A stretch of DNA of 64,000 nucleotides from Mesorhizobium sp. LSJC280B00. GTDB lineage: Bacteria; Pseudomonadota; Alphaproteobacteria; Rhizobiales; Rhizobiaceae. Every line of letters starts with the position of its first letter. Position 1 is the stretch's first letter. This document shows positions 25,793 to 35,848 of this stretch, one piece after another. The stretch spans positions 1 through 64,000 of the forward strand of contig NZ_AYVL01000006.1 in NCBI RefSeq assembly GCF_000502835.1, written 5' to 3'. The position numbers and the translations under genes are program-made. The notes beneath the pieces are model-generated. The model ran no database searches and had not been told where the DNA came from. It saw only the letters and a program-made list of their open reading frames with translations.

Positions 25793-27064
25793 ATGACTGG
25801 GAAATCGCCGTTCGAAGCACTGTCGGTCGAGACACTGGCGGGCCGTCTCGGTGCCAACGAGCCCCTGTGTTCGCAGATCGGCAAGGATACGAGCCAGTGG
25901 AAGGTTCGTGAAGTCGGCGATGGCAATCTGAACCTGGTGTTCATCGTCGAGGGTGCTGAGGGTGCGGCCGTCGTCAAGCAGGCCCTGCCCTACGTCCGGC
26001 TGGTCGGCGACAGCTGGCCGCTGCCGCTAAAACGCTCCTTCTTCGAATACCATGCGCTGACGCGGCAACAGGCGCGGGCGCCGGGTTCGGTGCCCGATAT
26101 CTATCACTTCGACGAAGGCCAGGCGCTGATCATCATGGAGTATCTGTCGCCGCACATTATCCTGCGGCGGGCGCTGATCGAAGGCCGGCAATTGCCCAAC
26201 ATCGCGACAGACATCGGCTTGTTCATGGCCCGCACGTTGTTTCGCGGCTCCGACCTGCATATGGCGACCAAGGACCGCAAGGCCGATCTGGCACTGTTCG
26301 CCGACAATGTCGAACTCTGCGACATCACCGAGAACCTGGTTTTCTCGGATCCGTATTTCGATGCCAAGATGAACCAGCACACCAGCCCGCAGCTCGATGG
26401 CATTGTCGCCGAGCTGCGCGCCGACCGCGACCTCAAGGTCGAGGCGCAGCGCATGAAGCACATCTTCGCTGCCAATGCCGAGACGCTGCTGCATGGCGAC
26501 CTGCATTCCGGCTCGATCATGGTCACCGACATCGAAACGAGGATGATCGACCCCGAATTCGCCTTCTACGGGCCGATCGCCTTCGACGTCGGCATGCTGC
26601 TCGCCAATTTCTGGATGGCGTTCTTCTCGCAGCGCGGCCATGAACAGGACGGAAGCCGCGACGCCATGCGTGACTATCTGCTCGGCGTTACGGTCGAGAC
26701 ATGGTCGGTGTTTCGCGCCGAGTTCTCGCATCTGTGGCGAACCGAGCGTACCGGCATGCTCTACCAGAAGAGCCTGTTCGAAGATCAGGGCGACAGGCTT
26801 GGCGCCGAGCAGGCGCTAGACCACATGCTGCATTCGATCTGGACCGATCTGCTCGGCTTTGCCGGCGTCGAGGTTCACCGGCGAATTCTCGGCCTTGCCC
26901 ACAATGCCGATTTCGAGACCATTGCCGATCCGGATCTGCGCGCCAGATGTGAGGCAAAGGCGCTGAAATTCGGCCGTCACCTCGCCGTCAACCGGCGCCA
27001 GATCCACAGCATCGACGAGGTCAACCGGTTGGCCGCGCTGATCGAACGGGAGAGCAGGATTTGA
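25793..27064 (+). CDS. mtnK: 5-Methylthioribose kinase
   Basis: A 423-aa kinase that phosphorylates 5-methylthioribose (and in some bacteria 5-deoxyribose) at C1. It has the aminoglycoside-phosphotransferase-like fold with the phosphate/nucleotide region [13 protein letters not shown], the catalytic loop [13 protein letters not shown] and the metal-binding [11 protein letters not shown] segment. The ATG at 25793 has GGAGG 5 bases upstream. Its stop overlaps the TTG start of mtnA (TTGA), so the two are translationally coupled. No genes for the later Met-salvage steps (mtnB, C, D or E) lie in the window, which points to an alternative fate of the product. Confidence 0.92.
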   Translation: MTGKSPFEALSVETLAGRLGANEPLCSQIGKDTSQWKVREVGDGNLNLVFIVEGAEGAAVVKQALPYVRLVGDSWPLPLKRSFFEYHALTRQQARAPGSVPDIYHFDEGQALIIMEYLSPHIILRRALIEGRQLPNIATDIGLFMARTLFRGSDLHMATKDRKADLALFADNVELCDITENLVFSDPYFDAKMNQHTSPQLDGIVAELRADRDLKVEAQRMKHIFAANAETLLHGDLHSGSIMVTDIETRMIDPEFAFYGPIAFDVGMLLANFWMAFFSQRGHEQDGSRDAMRDYLLGVTVETWSVFRAEFSHLWRTERTGMLYQKSLFEDQGDRLGAEQALDHMLHSIWTDLLGFAGVEVHRRILGLAHNADFETIADPDLRARCEAKALKFGRHLAVNRRQIHSIDEVNRLAALIERESRI

Positions 27065-28155
27065 ACGTCGGCGACCGCCACTACCGCACCATCTGGCCGA
27101 GTGACGACGGGCGTTCGGTGGAGATCATCGACCAGCGCTGGCTGCCGCATGATTTCCGCATCGAAAAGATCGATTCCGTCGCCGGCATCGCCACGGCAAT
27201 CCGCGACATGTGGGTGCGCGGGGCGCCGCTGATCGGCGTCACCGCGGCCTATGGCGTCGCCATGCAGATGGCCGACGATCCGTCGGATGCAGCACTCGAC
27301 GCCGTCTGGGCAACCATGCACGAAACGCGCCCGACGGCGATCAATTTGCGCTGGGCGCTGAACGAAATGCAACGCTTCCTGCTGACGCTTCCCCTGGCAG
27401 AACGTGCCGCGGCTGCCTATCGGCGTGCCGGCGAGATCGCCGACGAGGATGTCGGCCTCAACCGCGCCATCGGCGCCCATGGGCTCGAAATCATCAAGGC
27501 GATCGCGGCGCGCAAGCAGCCGGGCGAACCGGTCAATATCCTGACCCACTGCAACGCCGGGTGGCTGGCCACGGTCGACTACGGCACCGCCACCGCGCCG
27601 ATCTATCTGGCGACGGAAGCCGGCATTCCAGTCCATGTCTATGTCGACGAAACACGACCCCGGAACCAGGGTGCCCAATTGACCGCCTGGGAGATGGCCG
27701 GCCACGGCGTGCCGCATACGCTGATCGTCGACAATGCCGGCGGCCATCTGATGCAGCGCGGCCAGATCGATATGGTCGTCGTCGGCACCGACAGGACCAC
27801 CGCCGACGGCGATGTCTGCAATAAGATCGGTACCTATCTCAAGGCGCTTGCCGCCGACGACAACGACGTGCCGTTCTATGTCGCGCTGCCGTCGCCGACG
27901 ATCGACTGGACTGTGGGCGACGGGCTGGCCGACATCCCGATCGAACAGCGCTCGCCCGACGAGGTCTCACTGGTCTGGGGCAAGACCGCTTCCGGAGAGA
28001 TCGCCCAGGTCCGCGTATCGCCGGAAGCCACGCCGGCGGCCAATCCGGCCTTCGACGTGACGCCGGCGCGGCTGGTCACCGGCTTGATCACCGAACGCGG
28101 TGTCGCTACGGCCTCGCGCGAAGGCCTGAGGGCGATGTTTCCCGAGCGCGGATGA
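27061..28155 (+). CDS. mtnA: S-methyl-5-thioribose-1-phosphate isomerase
   Basis: A 364-aa isomerase of the eIF-2B-alpha-like family that turns methylthioribose-1-P into methylthioribulose-1-P. The active-site cysteine lies in [10 protein letters not shown] (C164) and the catalytic aspartate in [19 protein letters not shown] (D244). It starts at a TTG that overlaps the mtnK stop; GGGAG lies upstream. With mtnK and the aldolase fusion it completes a possible three-step route from methylthioribose to DHAP plus an aldehyde. 5-Deoxyribose-1-P is a known alternative substrate of such enzymes. Confidence 0.92.
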   Translation: MNVGDRHYRTIWPSDDGRSVEIIDQRWLPHDFRIEKIDSVAGIATAIRDMWVRGAPLIGVTAAYGVAMQMADDPSDAALDAVWATMHETRPTAINLRWALNEMQRFLLTLPLAERAAAAYRRAGEIADEDVGLNRAIGAHGLEIIKAIAARKQPGEPVNILTHCNAGWLATVDYGTATAPIYLATEAGIPVHVYVDETRPRNQGAQLTAWEMAGHGVPHTLIVDNAGGHLMQRGQIDMVVVGTDRTTADGDVCNKIGTYLKALAADDNDVPFYVALPSPTIDWTVGDGLADIPIEQRSPDEVSLVWGKTASGEIAQVRVSPEATPAANPAFDVTPARLVTGLITERGVATASREGLRAMFPERG

Positions 28156-28336
28156 TCCGCTTTGCCGAGAGGGCGCTCCGGATTTGCCTGATCTCACGAT
28201 TTCTTGAACGCGGCACGGTTAAAAACGCCCGTTGCCTGTCCCACATGGACGGCCGTATGCGTAGCGGCGGCGCGGCGCCCAACGCTCGAAGCCGGGGTTG
28301 CCCACGGCTCGGCGAGTGAACCAGCGGGATACCGCG

Positions 28337-29221
28337 ATGTCATTCAGACCGTTGCTTGGTGACGGACGGGTTCGGAGCCAGGACGAGAAGTCGGAGCCCC
28401 TGCAAACCGCGTCATGGGTCAGCTCCTCGATCGTCTTCGACAACCGGCGGTGGGCGTGCCGGGAGGCGGAGCTCCGCTGGACAGCCCCTCATCATCTGAT
28501 CGTGCTGACCGAAGAAGGCGGCACGTCCCATACATCCATCCGGCACGAGGCACGATCCCTTTACGACGGAATGGACCGTCCCGGAGCCCTCACCTTCGTC
28601 CCGGCAGGCGCGGAACGACAGGGCTTCTATCGCGATGTAAACCTCTCCTATTCAGCCCTGTGGATCGATCCCGATATCGGGCTTCCCGGATGCGAACGCC
28701 TGAGGAACCTGCCTATACTGGTAAACAAGAAAGACGCGGTCGTCGCCACGCTCTTGAGTTCGCTTCGTGACGAGATGGCACTCGGCCACAAGCCAGACAC
28801 TGCCTATGTCGAGCATCTGGTCGCCCTCGTCAGTCTCCGCGTGGCCAACCTGAGCCGGGAGCAACCGCGGTTTGTACGTCACGGCTGTCTCAGCCGCCGG
28901 GCACTTGGTCGCGTTCGGGATTACATCGATGCGCATATGAATTCCGACATTTCGCTAAGCGAGCTGGCAGCCGCCGCGGGCATGGCCGTCGACAGTTTTG
29001 CGCGTCGCTTCAAGGCGACGACCGGCCTTGCACCCTACGCCTATGTGATCGAGGAACGGGTGCGGCGAGCGGAGGCGCTGCTGCGCGAAACGGGTTTGTC
29101 GATCGGTGTCATTGCCTTTCGGCTCGGCTTCTCAAGCCAGAGCCACTTCACCACGACCTTCCGACGTCTGAGGGGCATGACGCCTCGTGCCTATCGGGTG
29201 AATTCTTCTCCAGAATCCTGA
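28337..29221 (+). CDS. AraC-family transcriptional regulator
   Basis: A 294-aa regulator with an N-terminal cupin-like sensor half and a C-terminal double helix-turn-helix of AraC type (LSELAAAAGMAVDSFARRFK and IGVIAFRLGFSSQSHFTTTF). The ATG at 28337 is chosen; an upstream TTG at 28298 has no ribosome-binding site. It lies just upstream of, and on the same strand as, the aldehyde oxidoreductase genes and is their likely activator, responding perhaps to an aromatic aldehyde. It lacks any obvious link to mtnA, which ends 181 bases before. The inducer is not known. Confidence 0.88.
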   Translation: MSFRPLLGDGRVRSQDEKSEPLQTASWVSSSIVFDNRRWACREAELRWTAPHHLIVLTEEGGTSHTSIRHEARSLYDGMDRPGALTFVPAGAERQGFYRDVNLSYSALWIDPDIGLPGCERLRNLPILVNKKDAVVATLLSSLRDEMALGHKPDTAYVEHLVALVSLRVANLSREQPRFVRHGCLSRRALGRVRDYIDAHMNSDISLSELAAAAGMAVDSFARRFKATTGLAPYAYVIEERVRRAEALLRETGLSIGVIAFRLGFSSQSHFTTTFRRLRGMTPRAYRVNSSPES

Positions 29222-29228
29222 TAGTGCC

Positions 29229-29251
29229 GCCGGTTTCTTGAAAGAAAGCCG
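29229..29251 (+). other. Short hairpin after the AraC gene
   Basis: CGGTTTCTT and AAGAAAGCCG pair with one bulge right after the regulator's stop codon. There is no T-run, so this is at most a weak transcript end. A second 7-bp hairpin (ACCCGAG/CTCGGGT, 29291-29310) follows in the leader of the oxidoreductase operon. Confidence 0.3.
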
Positions 29252-29351
29252 CCGCCCGCACTCCCACCTCCAGTGTCGTTGGGTGACAGAACCCGAGGGT
29301 TCGCTCGGGTCAAGTTGCCGTCTGCGCTTCATTGCGACTGGGAGATCATGC

Positions 29352-30011
29352 ATGGCCAAAACGGACAACAGGAGCGGACCGACGCGTCGAATGGTATTGG
29401 AAGGCGGTGTTGCGACCGGGGTGCTCCTGGCTACCGGACTACCGGTTGACGCCGAGCCGGCCGAGACCGTCACAGCGGCTGCGTCGTCCTCACCACTACC
29501 GACGATGACGATGTCGTTACGGATCAACGCGAAGGATCTTGCCATCGAGCTCGACCCGCGGACGACGCTGCTCGACGCCCTGCGCAACCATCTCGGCCTC
29601 ACCGGCTCGAAGAAGGGCTGCGACCACGGCCAGTGCGGCGCATGCACGGTGCTCGTCGATGGGCGCCGGATCAATTCCTGCCTGACGCTTGCCGCAATGC
29701 ATCAAGGCGACGAGATCACCACGGTCGAGGGCCTTGCCGAGGGTGACCGGCTGCATCCGGTCCAGGCCGCCTTCGTCGCCCGCGACGGTTTCCAGTGCGG
29801 CTACTGTACGCCAGGCCAGATCTGCTCGGCGGTTGGCATGCTGGGCGAGGCGCGGGCCGGCTGGCCAAGCCATGCGAGCGCCGACGTGGCAGCGGCTTCC
29901 GTCGCTCTCACCGATGCCGAGATCCGCGAGCGGATGAGCGGCAACATCTGCCGTTGCGCCGCCTATCCGAACATTGTCGCTGCAATCCGCGACGCGGCAG
30001 AGGAGGCATGA
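29352..30011 (+). CDS. paoA: Periplasmic aldehyde oxidoreductase, [2Fe-2S] subunit (PaoA/YagT-like)
   Basis: A 219-aa iron-sulfur subunit of a molybdenum hydroxylase. It begins with a twin-arginine signal (PTRRMVLEGGVATGVLLATG), as in E. coli PaoA (YagT), so the folded complex is exported to the periplasm. The plant-ferredoxin cluster is CDHGQCGAC plus a later cysteine in RINSCLTL; the second cluster is held by CGYCTPGQ and CRC in NICRCAAYPN. GGAGAT lies 5 bases before the ATG at 29352. It is followed after 3 bases by the FAD subunit gene. It transfers electrons from the molybdenum centre to FAD during aldehyde oxidation. Confidence 0.92.
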   Translation: MAKTDNRSGPTRRMVLEGGVATGVLLATGLPVDAEPAETVTAAASSSPLPTMTMSLRINAKDLAIELDPRTTLLDALRNHLGLTGSKKGCDHGQCGACTVLVDGRRINSCLTLAAMHQGDEITTVEGLAEGDRLHPVQAAFVARDGFQCGYCTPGQICSAVGMLGEARAGWPSHASADVAAASVALTDAEIRERMSGNICRCAAYPNIVAAIRDAAEEA

Positions 30012-30014
30012 GCA

Positions 30015-31001
30015 ATGCAGTCCTTCACTTATGAACGTGCGACGAGTGCTGAGCAGGCGGCGGCCGCGGTTGCGGCCCGGCCGGACGCCAAGTTCATCAG
30101 CGGCGGTACCAACCTGCTCGACCTGATGAAGCTCGAGATCGAGCGCCCAGCGCATCTCGTCGACATCAGCCGGCTGCCGCTTGATCGGATCGAGGAGACG
30201 GCGGAAGGCGGGCTTCGGGTCGGCGCCCAGGTCCGCAATAGCAATCTCGCCGCCGACCCGCGGGTAAGGTCGCGCTACCCGATGCTCACGCAAGCGCTGC
30301 TGGCGGGAGCGTCCGGCCAGATACGCAACAAGGCCTCGACCAGCGGCAATCTCCTGCAGCGCACGCGCTGCCCCTATTTCTACGACCGCAACATGCCCTG
30401 CAACAAGCGCCAGCCGGGTTCGGGCTGCGCGGCACTTCAGGGCTTCAACCGCATGCACGCCGTACTCGGCGCGAGCGAAGCCTGCATCGCGGTCCATCCT
30501 TCTGACATGGCGGTCGCCATGTCCGGGCTCGACGCCAGGATCGAGACCGTCTCGCCCGGCGGCGAGACCCGTACGACCCCGATCGGCGATTTCCATCGAT
30601 TGCCCGAGACGATGCCCCAGGTGGAGACCGTGCTCGGCCACGGCGAAATGGTCGTCGCGGTTGTCCTGCCGCCGCCGCCACCCGGCCGGCAGCTTTACCG
30701 CAAGGTGCGCGACCGTGCTTCCTACGCCTTCGCGCTGGTGTCCGTGGCAGCAATCGTCGAGAAAGGCGGCGACCGTATTCGAAGTGCTCGGATCGCCATG
30801 GGCGGCGTGGCAGCCAAGCCCTGGCGCGCGACGGAGGCGGAGCGCACGCTCGCAGGAGCGTCGGCGTCCGACGGTGCCTTTATCGACGCGGCCGAAGCCG
30901 CGCTCGCCGGAGCTGTCGGGCATGGCGCCAATGATTTCAAGATCCCGCTGGCGAAACGGACGATGCGGCACACGCTCGCTGCTGCCGTCGAGAGTGCGTG
31001 A
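30015..31001 (+). CDS. paoB: Periplasmic aldehyde oxidoreductase, FAD subunit (PaoB/YagS-like)
   Basis: A 328-aa FAD-binding subunit. The N-terminal FAD motif [13 protein letters not shown] and later [16 protein letters not shown] are present. It also holds the cysteine cluster [20 protein letters not shown], which in E. coli PaoB carries an extra [4Fe-4S] centre and sets this group apart from xanthine dehydrogenases. It has no signal peptide; in the family the complex is exported by the Tat signal of the small subunit. The molybdenum subunit gene does not follow directly, as it usually does: an NTF2-like gene is inserted. Confidence 0.92.
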   Translation: MQSFTYERATSAEQAAAAVAARPDAKFISGGTNLLDLMKLEIERPAHLVDISRLPLDRIEETAEGGLRVGAQVRNSNLAADPRVRSRYPMLTQALLAGASGQIRNKASTSGNLLQRTRCPYFYDRNMPCNKRQPGSGCAALQGFNRMHAVLGASEACIAVHPSDMAVAMSGLDARIETVSPGGETRTTPIGDFHRLPETMPQVETVLGHGEMVVAVVLPPPPPGRQLYRKVRDRASYAFALVSVAAIVEKGGDRIRSARIAMGGVAAKPWRATEAERTLAGASASDGAFIDAAEAALAGAVGHGANDFKIPLAKRTMRHTLAAAVESA

Positions 31002-31010
31002 GGTGACACG

Positions 31011-31076
31011 ATGACAGAGACGACGACCCCGAACAGCGGTTCCCAGATGCAGGCGACGAGCAGGAGATCGATATGA
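31011..31076 (+). CDS. 21-codon open frame coupled to the NTF2-like gene (doubtful)
   Basis: ATG at 31011 to TGA at 31074-31076, whose last four bases (ATGA) contain the start of the next gene. Product begins MTETTTPNSGSQMQ. The first residues look like those of the molybdenum subunit start downstream (MNETIPG), so it may be a relict of the original start of that gene left by an insertion, or a small coupling peptide. AGGTGA lies 4 bases upstream. Very weak evidence for a real protein. Confidence 0.25.
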   Translation: MTETTTPNSGSQMQATSRRSI

Positions 31077-31543
31077 AACTCACGCGACGCGCCGTTGCCG
31101 CCGCGGGTGGCGGCCTTTTTGTTTCTGCCGCAGCAGCTTGGGGCGCCACATCCGACCCGGGAGCTCGTCACGGGCTCGAGGCCGCCGTCGACGCCTTCTT
31201 TGCCGGCTGGGCCTCTGGCGACTGGACGGCATTCCTTGATTGTTGCGATGAGACGATGACCTTCCAATTCCCTGTCGGCGAGCAACGAGGCCGACACGGA
31301 CCACCGGAAGGCAAGCGGGCACTCGCAGCCTGGACCGCCGCGCATCAGGCGCAGGGAAACAGGATCACGAAATCGACCGTCGATCTCAAGCTCTTCGCCG
31401 CCGACTGGGTCATCGTCTGCGACCGCGGGAGCGGGACAATCGGTGGCGCGCCCTACACTGGCCTGCATGCGATCCTCATCCGGGCCGGCCCGACAGGGAG
31501 GCTGGTCGAATTTCGCGAGTATTTCGGCGAGATCGCCGCGTGA
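31073..31543 (+). CDS. NTF2/SnoaL-like protein with Tat-type signal
   Basis: A 156-aa protein with a signal of twin-arginine type (KLTRRAVAAAGGGLFVSAAA) and a nuclear-transport-factor-2/SnoaL-like domain: AVDAFFAGWASGDWTAFLDC opens the typical cone fold, with VIVCDRGSGTIGG and GRLVEFREYFGEIAA near its end. It would be exported to the periplasm like the oxidoreductase around it. Such domains bind small hydrophobic ligands or act as isomerases and dehydratases. It lies between the FAD and molybdenum subunit genes, where E. coli has nothing; it could process the enzyme's substrate or product. Function not known. Confidence 0.75.
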   Translation: MKLTRRAVAAAGGGLFVSAAAAWGATSDPGARHGLEAAVDAFFAGWASGDWTAFLDCCDETMTFQFPVGEQRGRHGPPEGKRALAAWTAAHQAQGNRITKSTVDLKLFAADWVIVCDRGSGTIGGAPYTGLHAILIRAGPTGRLVEFREYFGEIAA

Positions 31544-31641
31544 GCTCCGGCCGCCGCGCGACGAACATAAAGGTGCGAGGAAGCGGCGTCGTCGCGGCCT
31601 CGATGCTTCCGAACTCCAGATGAAAAATCTTTAGGTGACTT

Positions 31642-33951
31642 ATGAACGAGACCATACCCGGACTGCCCGGCTCCGCCACCCATTCAAGGATGAAACCTCG
31701 TCCCGATGCTGGCATCATCGGGAGGCCGATCGACCGCATCGACGGTCCGCTCAAAGTGACGGGCGGCGCCACATACGCTTACGAGAATGAGCTGGATGGT
31801 ACAGCCTATGGCTACATTCTCGGCGCCTCCGTCGCCAAGGGCCGCATCGCCGAGATCGACACGACCGAAGCCGAACGGGCGCCGGCAGTGCTGCTCGTCA
31901 TCACGCACCGCAATGCGCCGGCCCAGCCGGATTTCGGCCCAACGGTCACGCCAACGGTGCCGGAGGTCTTCACGCGCCCCCGGCCCGCGCTCAACAGCGA
32001 TCGAGTACGGTATTACGACGAGCCGGTCGCGCTGGTCGTTGCGGAGACGTTCGAGGCGGCACGCGCTGCTGCGGGCCCCATCAGAGTACGCTATGACGAG
32101 GAGCCGGGCCTCTACGATCTACCGGGACATATCGCCGACGCCTACGCGCCAAAGCGGACCAATGCCGGCTTCGAGACCGACAGCGTGGTCGGCGACTTCG
32201 AGCGCGCCTTTGCGACGGCGCCGATCAAGATCGATTCCACCTACGGGACCCCCTTCGAACATCACAATCCGATGGAGCCGCATGCGACGCTTGCTGCCTG
32301 GTCAGGCAACGAGCTGACGATCCGTACATCGGCGCAGACCCTCGCGAACTTCCGGGCCGGGGTCGCCAGCACGCTTCGCATCCCGCTCGAGCGAGTGCGC
32401 ATCGTCAGCCCCTTCATCGGCGGAGGCTTCGGTTCCAAGCTGATTGCCCATGCCGACACGATCCTGGCCGCACTTGCAGCGCAGGTGCTGCAGCGCCCCG
32501 TGAAGATCGCGCTGACGCGACAACAGATGTTCGCCAATGCCGGTCATCGCGCAGAGATGGTCCAACAGGTACGTCTCGGCGCGGACACTGACGGGCGGCT
32601 CACCGGGATCGCGCACGATGTCTGGTCCGCAACGTCCAGCTTCGAGGAGTACTGCGAACAAACGGCAGTTTTTGCGCGCTCGCTCTACGCCGCGCCGAAC
32701 CGTCTCACCCGCCATCGCCTGGTTCCGCTGGACATCAACCGCGGCGAATGGATGCGCTCGCCCGGCGAAGCGCCCGGCATGCTGGCTTTCGAATGCGCCA
32801 TGGATGAGCTCGCCGAGCGCGCCGGTCTGGACCCGATCGAACTCAGGATCCGCAACGAACCGGCACAGGATCCCGAGCGCGGCGTGCCGTTCTCCACCCG
32901 CAATCTCGTCGCCTGCATGGAGGAAGGCGCCCGCCGTTTCGGCTGGGAGCGGAGAAACCCGACACCGGGCCGAACTCGGGAGGGCCGCAAGCTTATCGGC
33001 CACGGCATGGCGGCGGCGATCCGTCCGAACTATATCGGCGCGGCGACGGCGCGGGTTGCGATCGACCGGGACTGTCGGGTGACGGCGCGGCTCGACATGA
33101 CCGATATTGGGACCGGCACCTATACGATCCTGACCCAGATTGCCGCCGAGAGCCTCGGCCTGCCGATCTCGTCCGTCAAGGTGGAGCTCGGCGACAGCCG
33201 CTTCCCGCGTACCGCCGGCTCCGGCGGGTCCTGGGGCGCAGCAAGTGCGGGTTCGGCCTTGTATAATGCGTGCAACGTCCTCAAGGAACGGATCCTGGAG
33301 GCGGCGCAGTCGAACGAAGCCTCGCCGTTGCGCGGCGCGAACGCCACCGAGGCAAGCTTTGCCGACGGCGAGGTCAGGGTCGGCCAGCGATCGGCGAGCC
33401 TGGCCGATCTTATCCGAGGGATCTCTCCCGACGGGCTCGAAGCCGAAGGCTCCGTAGCCGCGGGCGCCACCACCCAGTCATACAAGACCTATTCGCAGCA
33501 TTCCTATGGCGCGCATTTCGCAGAGGTCGCTGTCGATTGCGATACCGGTGAAATCCGGATGCGCCGGATGCTGGCTGTGATCGGCGCGGGCCGTATCCTC
33601 AACGCCAAGACCGCGCGCTCGCAAATCATCGGCGGCATGACCTGGGGGATCGGTGCAGCGCTGATGGAGCAGACGGTGCTCGACCCGCGCTACGGCCACT
33701 TCGTCAATCACGATCTTGCCGAGTATCATGTGCCGGTCAATGGCGATGTCCCCGATATGGAGGTCGCCTTCCTCGAGGAAGACGACGACAAGGCCAACCC
33801 GCTTGGCGCAAAGGGTCTCGGCGAGCTCGGCGTGTGCGGTGCGGGGGCTGCTGTCGCCAACGCCGTTTACAACGCGGCCGGCGTGCGAGTGCGTGAATTT
33901 CCCATCACCTTGGACAAGGTGCTGCCTGCCTTACCGGTGATCGCCATTTGA
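31642..33951 (+). CDS. paoC: Periplasmic aldehyde oxidoreductase, molybdenum-binding subunit (PaoC/YagR-like)
   Basis: A 769-aa catalytic subunit of the xanthine-oxidase family that oxidises aldehydes to acids at a molybdopterin (in PaoC, the cytosine dinucleotide form). The start IIGRPIDRIDGPLKVTGGAT is the family's small N-terminal domain. Cofactor motifs include GGGFGSKL, EWMRSPGEAPG and GTGTYTILTQ, and the catalytic glutamate is in KGLGELG (E728). AGGTGA lies just upstream of the ATG. No paoD-type maturation chaperone gene lies in the window. The arrangement paoA-paoB-NTF2-paoC is unusual. Confidence 0.92.
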   Translation: MNETIPGLPGSATHSRMKPRPDAGIIGRPIDRIDGPLKVTGGATYAYENELDGTAYGYILGASVAKGRIAEIDTTEAERAPAVLLVITHRNAPAQPDFGPTVTPTVPEVFTRPRPALNSDRVRYYDEPVALVVAETFEAARAAAGPIRVRYDEEPGLYDLPGHIADAYAPKRTNAGFETDSVVGDFERAFATAPIKIDSTYGTPFEHHNPMEPHATLAAWSGNELTIRTSAQTLANFRAGVASTLRIPLERVRIVSPFIGGGFGSKLIAHADTILAALAAQVLQRPVKIALTRQQMFANAGHRAEMVQQVRLGADTDGRLTGIAHDVWSATSSFEEYCEQTAVFARSLYAAPNRLTRHRLVPLDINRGEWMRSPGEAPGMLAFECAMDELAERAGLDPIELRIRNEPAQDPERGVPFSTRNLVACMEEGARRFGWERRNPTPGRTREGRKLIGHGMAAAIRPNYIGAATARVAIDRDCRVTARLDMTDIGTGTYTILTQIAAESLGLPISSVKVELGDSRFPRTAGSGGSWGAASAGSALYNACNVLKERILEAAQSNEASPLRGANATEASFADGEVRVGQRSASLADLIRGISPDGLEAEGSVAAGATTQSYKTYSQHSYGAHFAEVAVDCDTGEIRMRRMLAVIGAGRILNAKTARSQIIGGMTWGIGAALMEQTVLDPRYGHFVNHDLAEYHVPVNGDVPDMEVAFLEEDDDKANPLGAKGLGELGVCGAGAAVANAVYNAAGVRVREFPITLDKVLPALPVIAI

Positions 33952-34030
33952 CGCTCTCCTCCCTCGCCCTCAACGGTGACCAGGTCGAAACGAATCGCTA
34001 TTTCTGCGCCATCGACGACGACGCCGGTGG

Positions 34031-34059
34031 TTGACAGCGCTTTCCGGCCCTTCCATACA
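34031..34059 (+). promoter_or_regulatory. Promoter of the FMN riboswitch-ribH2 transcript
   Basis: TTGACA at 34031-34036, exactly 17 bases, then CATACA at 34054-34059. Transcription would begin near 34067, at the base of the riboswitch. Confidence 0.75.
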
Positions 34060-34070
34060 AACGCCGTCAA

Positions 34071-34765
<695 letters not shown>

Positions 34766-34831
34766 AACCTCCACCGCCGGGTGGAAATCCCGGTAAGGCG
34801 CTGTAGTATCTCACGAAGCAGGAGGATGCCG

Positions 34832-35839
34832 GTGCAGACCAAGAAGATCATCAATGACGGCAATCGCTCCGTCGACGAGATGCTGGAGGGCATCCTGGCT
34901 GCGCATCCGCGCCACCTCAGAAGCGCGGACGGCAGTCCGCGCGCCATTATCGCCCGCGACGGACCGCGCCCAGACAAGGTCGGCCTTGTCATCGGCGGCG
35001 GCTCGGGCCATGAGCCGACCTTCCTCGGCTTCGTCGGCAAGGGGCTGGCTGACGCGGCCGCGATCGGCAATGTCTTCGCCTCGCCGCCGCCGGACCCGAT
35101 CCTCGAATGCGCCAAGGCGGCCAGCGGTGGCGCCGGCGTGCTGTTCATGTACGGCAACTATGCCGGCGACGTGATGAACTTCGACATGGCCGCCGAAATG
35201 GCGGCAATGGACGACATCGAGGTGCGTACCGTGCTGACCACCGACGATGTCGCCTCGGCGCCACGCGACCAGAGGCAGAAGCGACGCGGCGTCGCCGGCA
35301 ATTTCTTCATCTTCAAGGCCGCCGGTGCCGCCTGCGACCGAATGCTCTCTTTCGACGAGTGCGAGCGCATCGCCAGGAAGGCCAACGATCACACCTTCAC
35401 CATGGGCGTGGCGCTGTCGCCCTGCTCCTTGCCGCAGACCCGCCGGCCCAATTTCGAGATCGGACCGGACGAGATGGAGATCGGCATGGGCATCCATGGC
35501 GAGCCAGGCATCGCGCGCGGAAAATTGAAAACCGCCGACGAGATCACAGACGAGATGCTGGACAATATCCTCGACGAGATGGCGCCGGCGCGCGGCGACA
35601 AGGTCGCGGTGCTGGTCGATTCGCTCGGCTCGACGCCGCTGATGGAACTCTACATCATGAATCGGCGGGTCAAGCAGAGGCTCGACGAGATCGGCGTTTC
35701 CGTCCACGCGACCTGGGTCGGCAATTACTGCACCTCTCTCGAAATGGCCGGCGCCTCGGTGACGCTGATGCATCTCGACGGCGAGTTGCAGGCGATGCTC
35801 GACCATCCTTGCGACTGCGCCATGTTCCGCGCCGGCTGA
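34832..35839 (+). CDS. dhaK: DhaK-type dihydroxyacetone/tetrulose kinase, substrate-binding subunit
   Basis: A 335-aa DhaK domain protein. The ketose substrate is held covalently on a histidine, here in GMGIHGEPG, and IGGGSGHEPTF contributes to the site. The GTG at 34832 has GGAGG 6 bases upstream; an ATG at 34826 abuts that site. It is followed after 9 bases by dhaL. No DhaM (PTS) gene is present, so it probably uses ATP bound by DhaL. Its place beside eryI and eryH suggests that its substrate is a four-carbon ketose (D- or L-erythrulose), as in the mycobacterial tetritol pathways, rather than dihydroxyacetone; that is inference. Confidence 0.85.
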   Translation: MQTKKIINDGNRSVDEMLEGILAAHPRHLRSADGSPRAIIARDGPRPDKVGLVIGGGSGHEPTFLGFVGKGLADAAAIGNVFASPPPDPILECAKAASGGAGVLFMYGNYAGDVMNFDMAAEMAAMDDIEVRTVLTTDDVASAPRDQRQKRRGVAGNFFIFKAAGAACDRMLSFDECERIARKANDHTFTMGVALSPCSLPQTRRPNFEIGPDEMEIGMGIHGEPGIARGKLKTADEITDEMLDNILDEMAPARGDKVAVLVDSLGSTPLMELYIMNRRVKQRLDEIGVSVHATWVGNYCTSLEMAGASVTLMHLDGELQAMLDHPCDCAMFRAG

Positions 35840-35848
35840 GAAAGCATC

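Noticed and set aside
29352-33951. Xanthine dehydrogenase
   Set aside because: The Tat signal on the small subunit, the extra cysteine cluster in the FAD subunit and the three separate subunits fit PaoABC; purine genes are absent.
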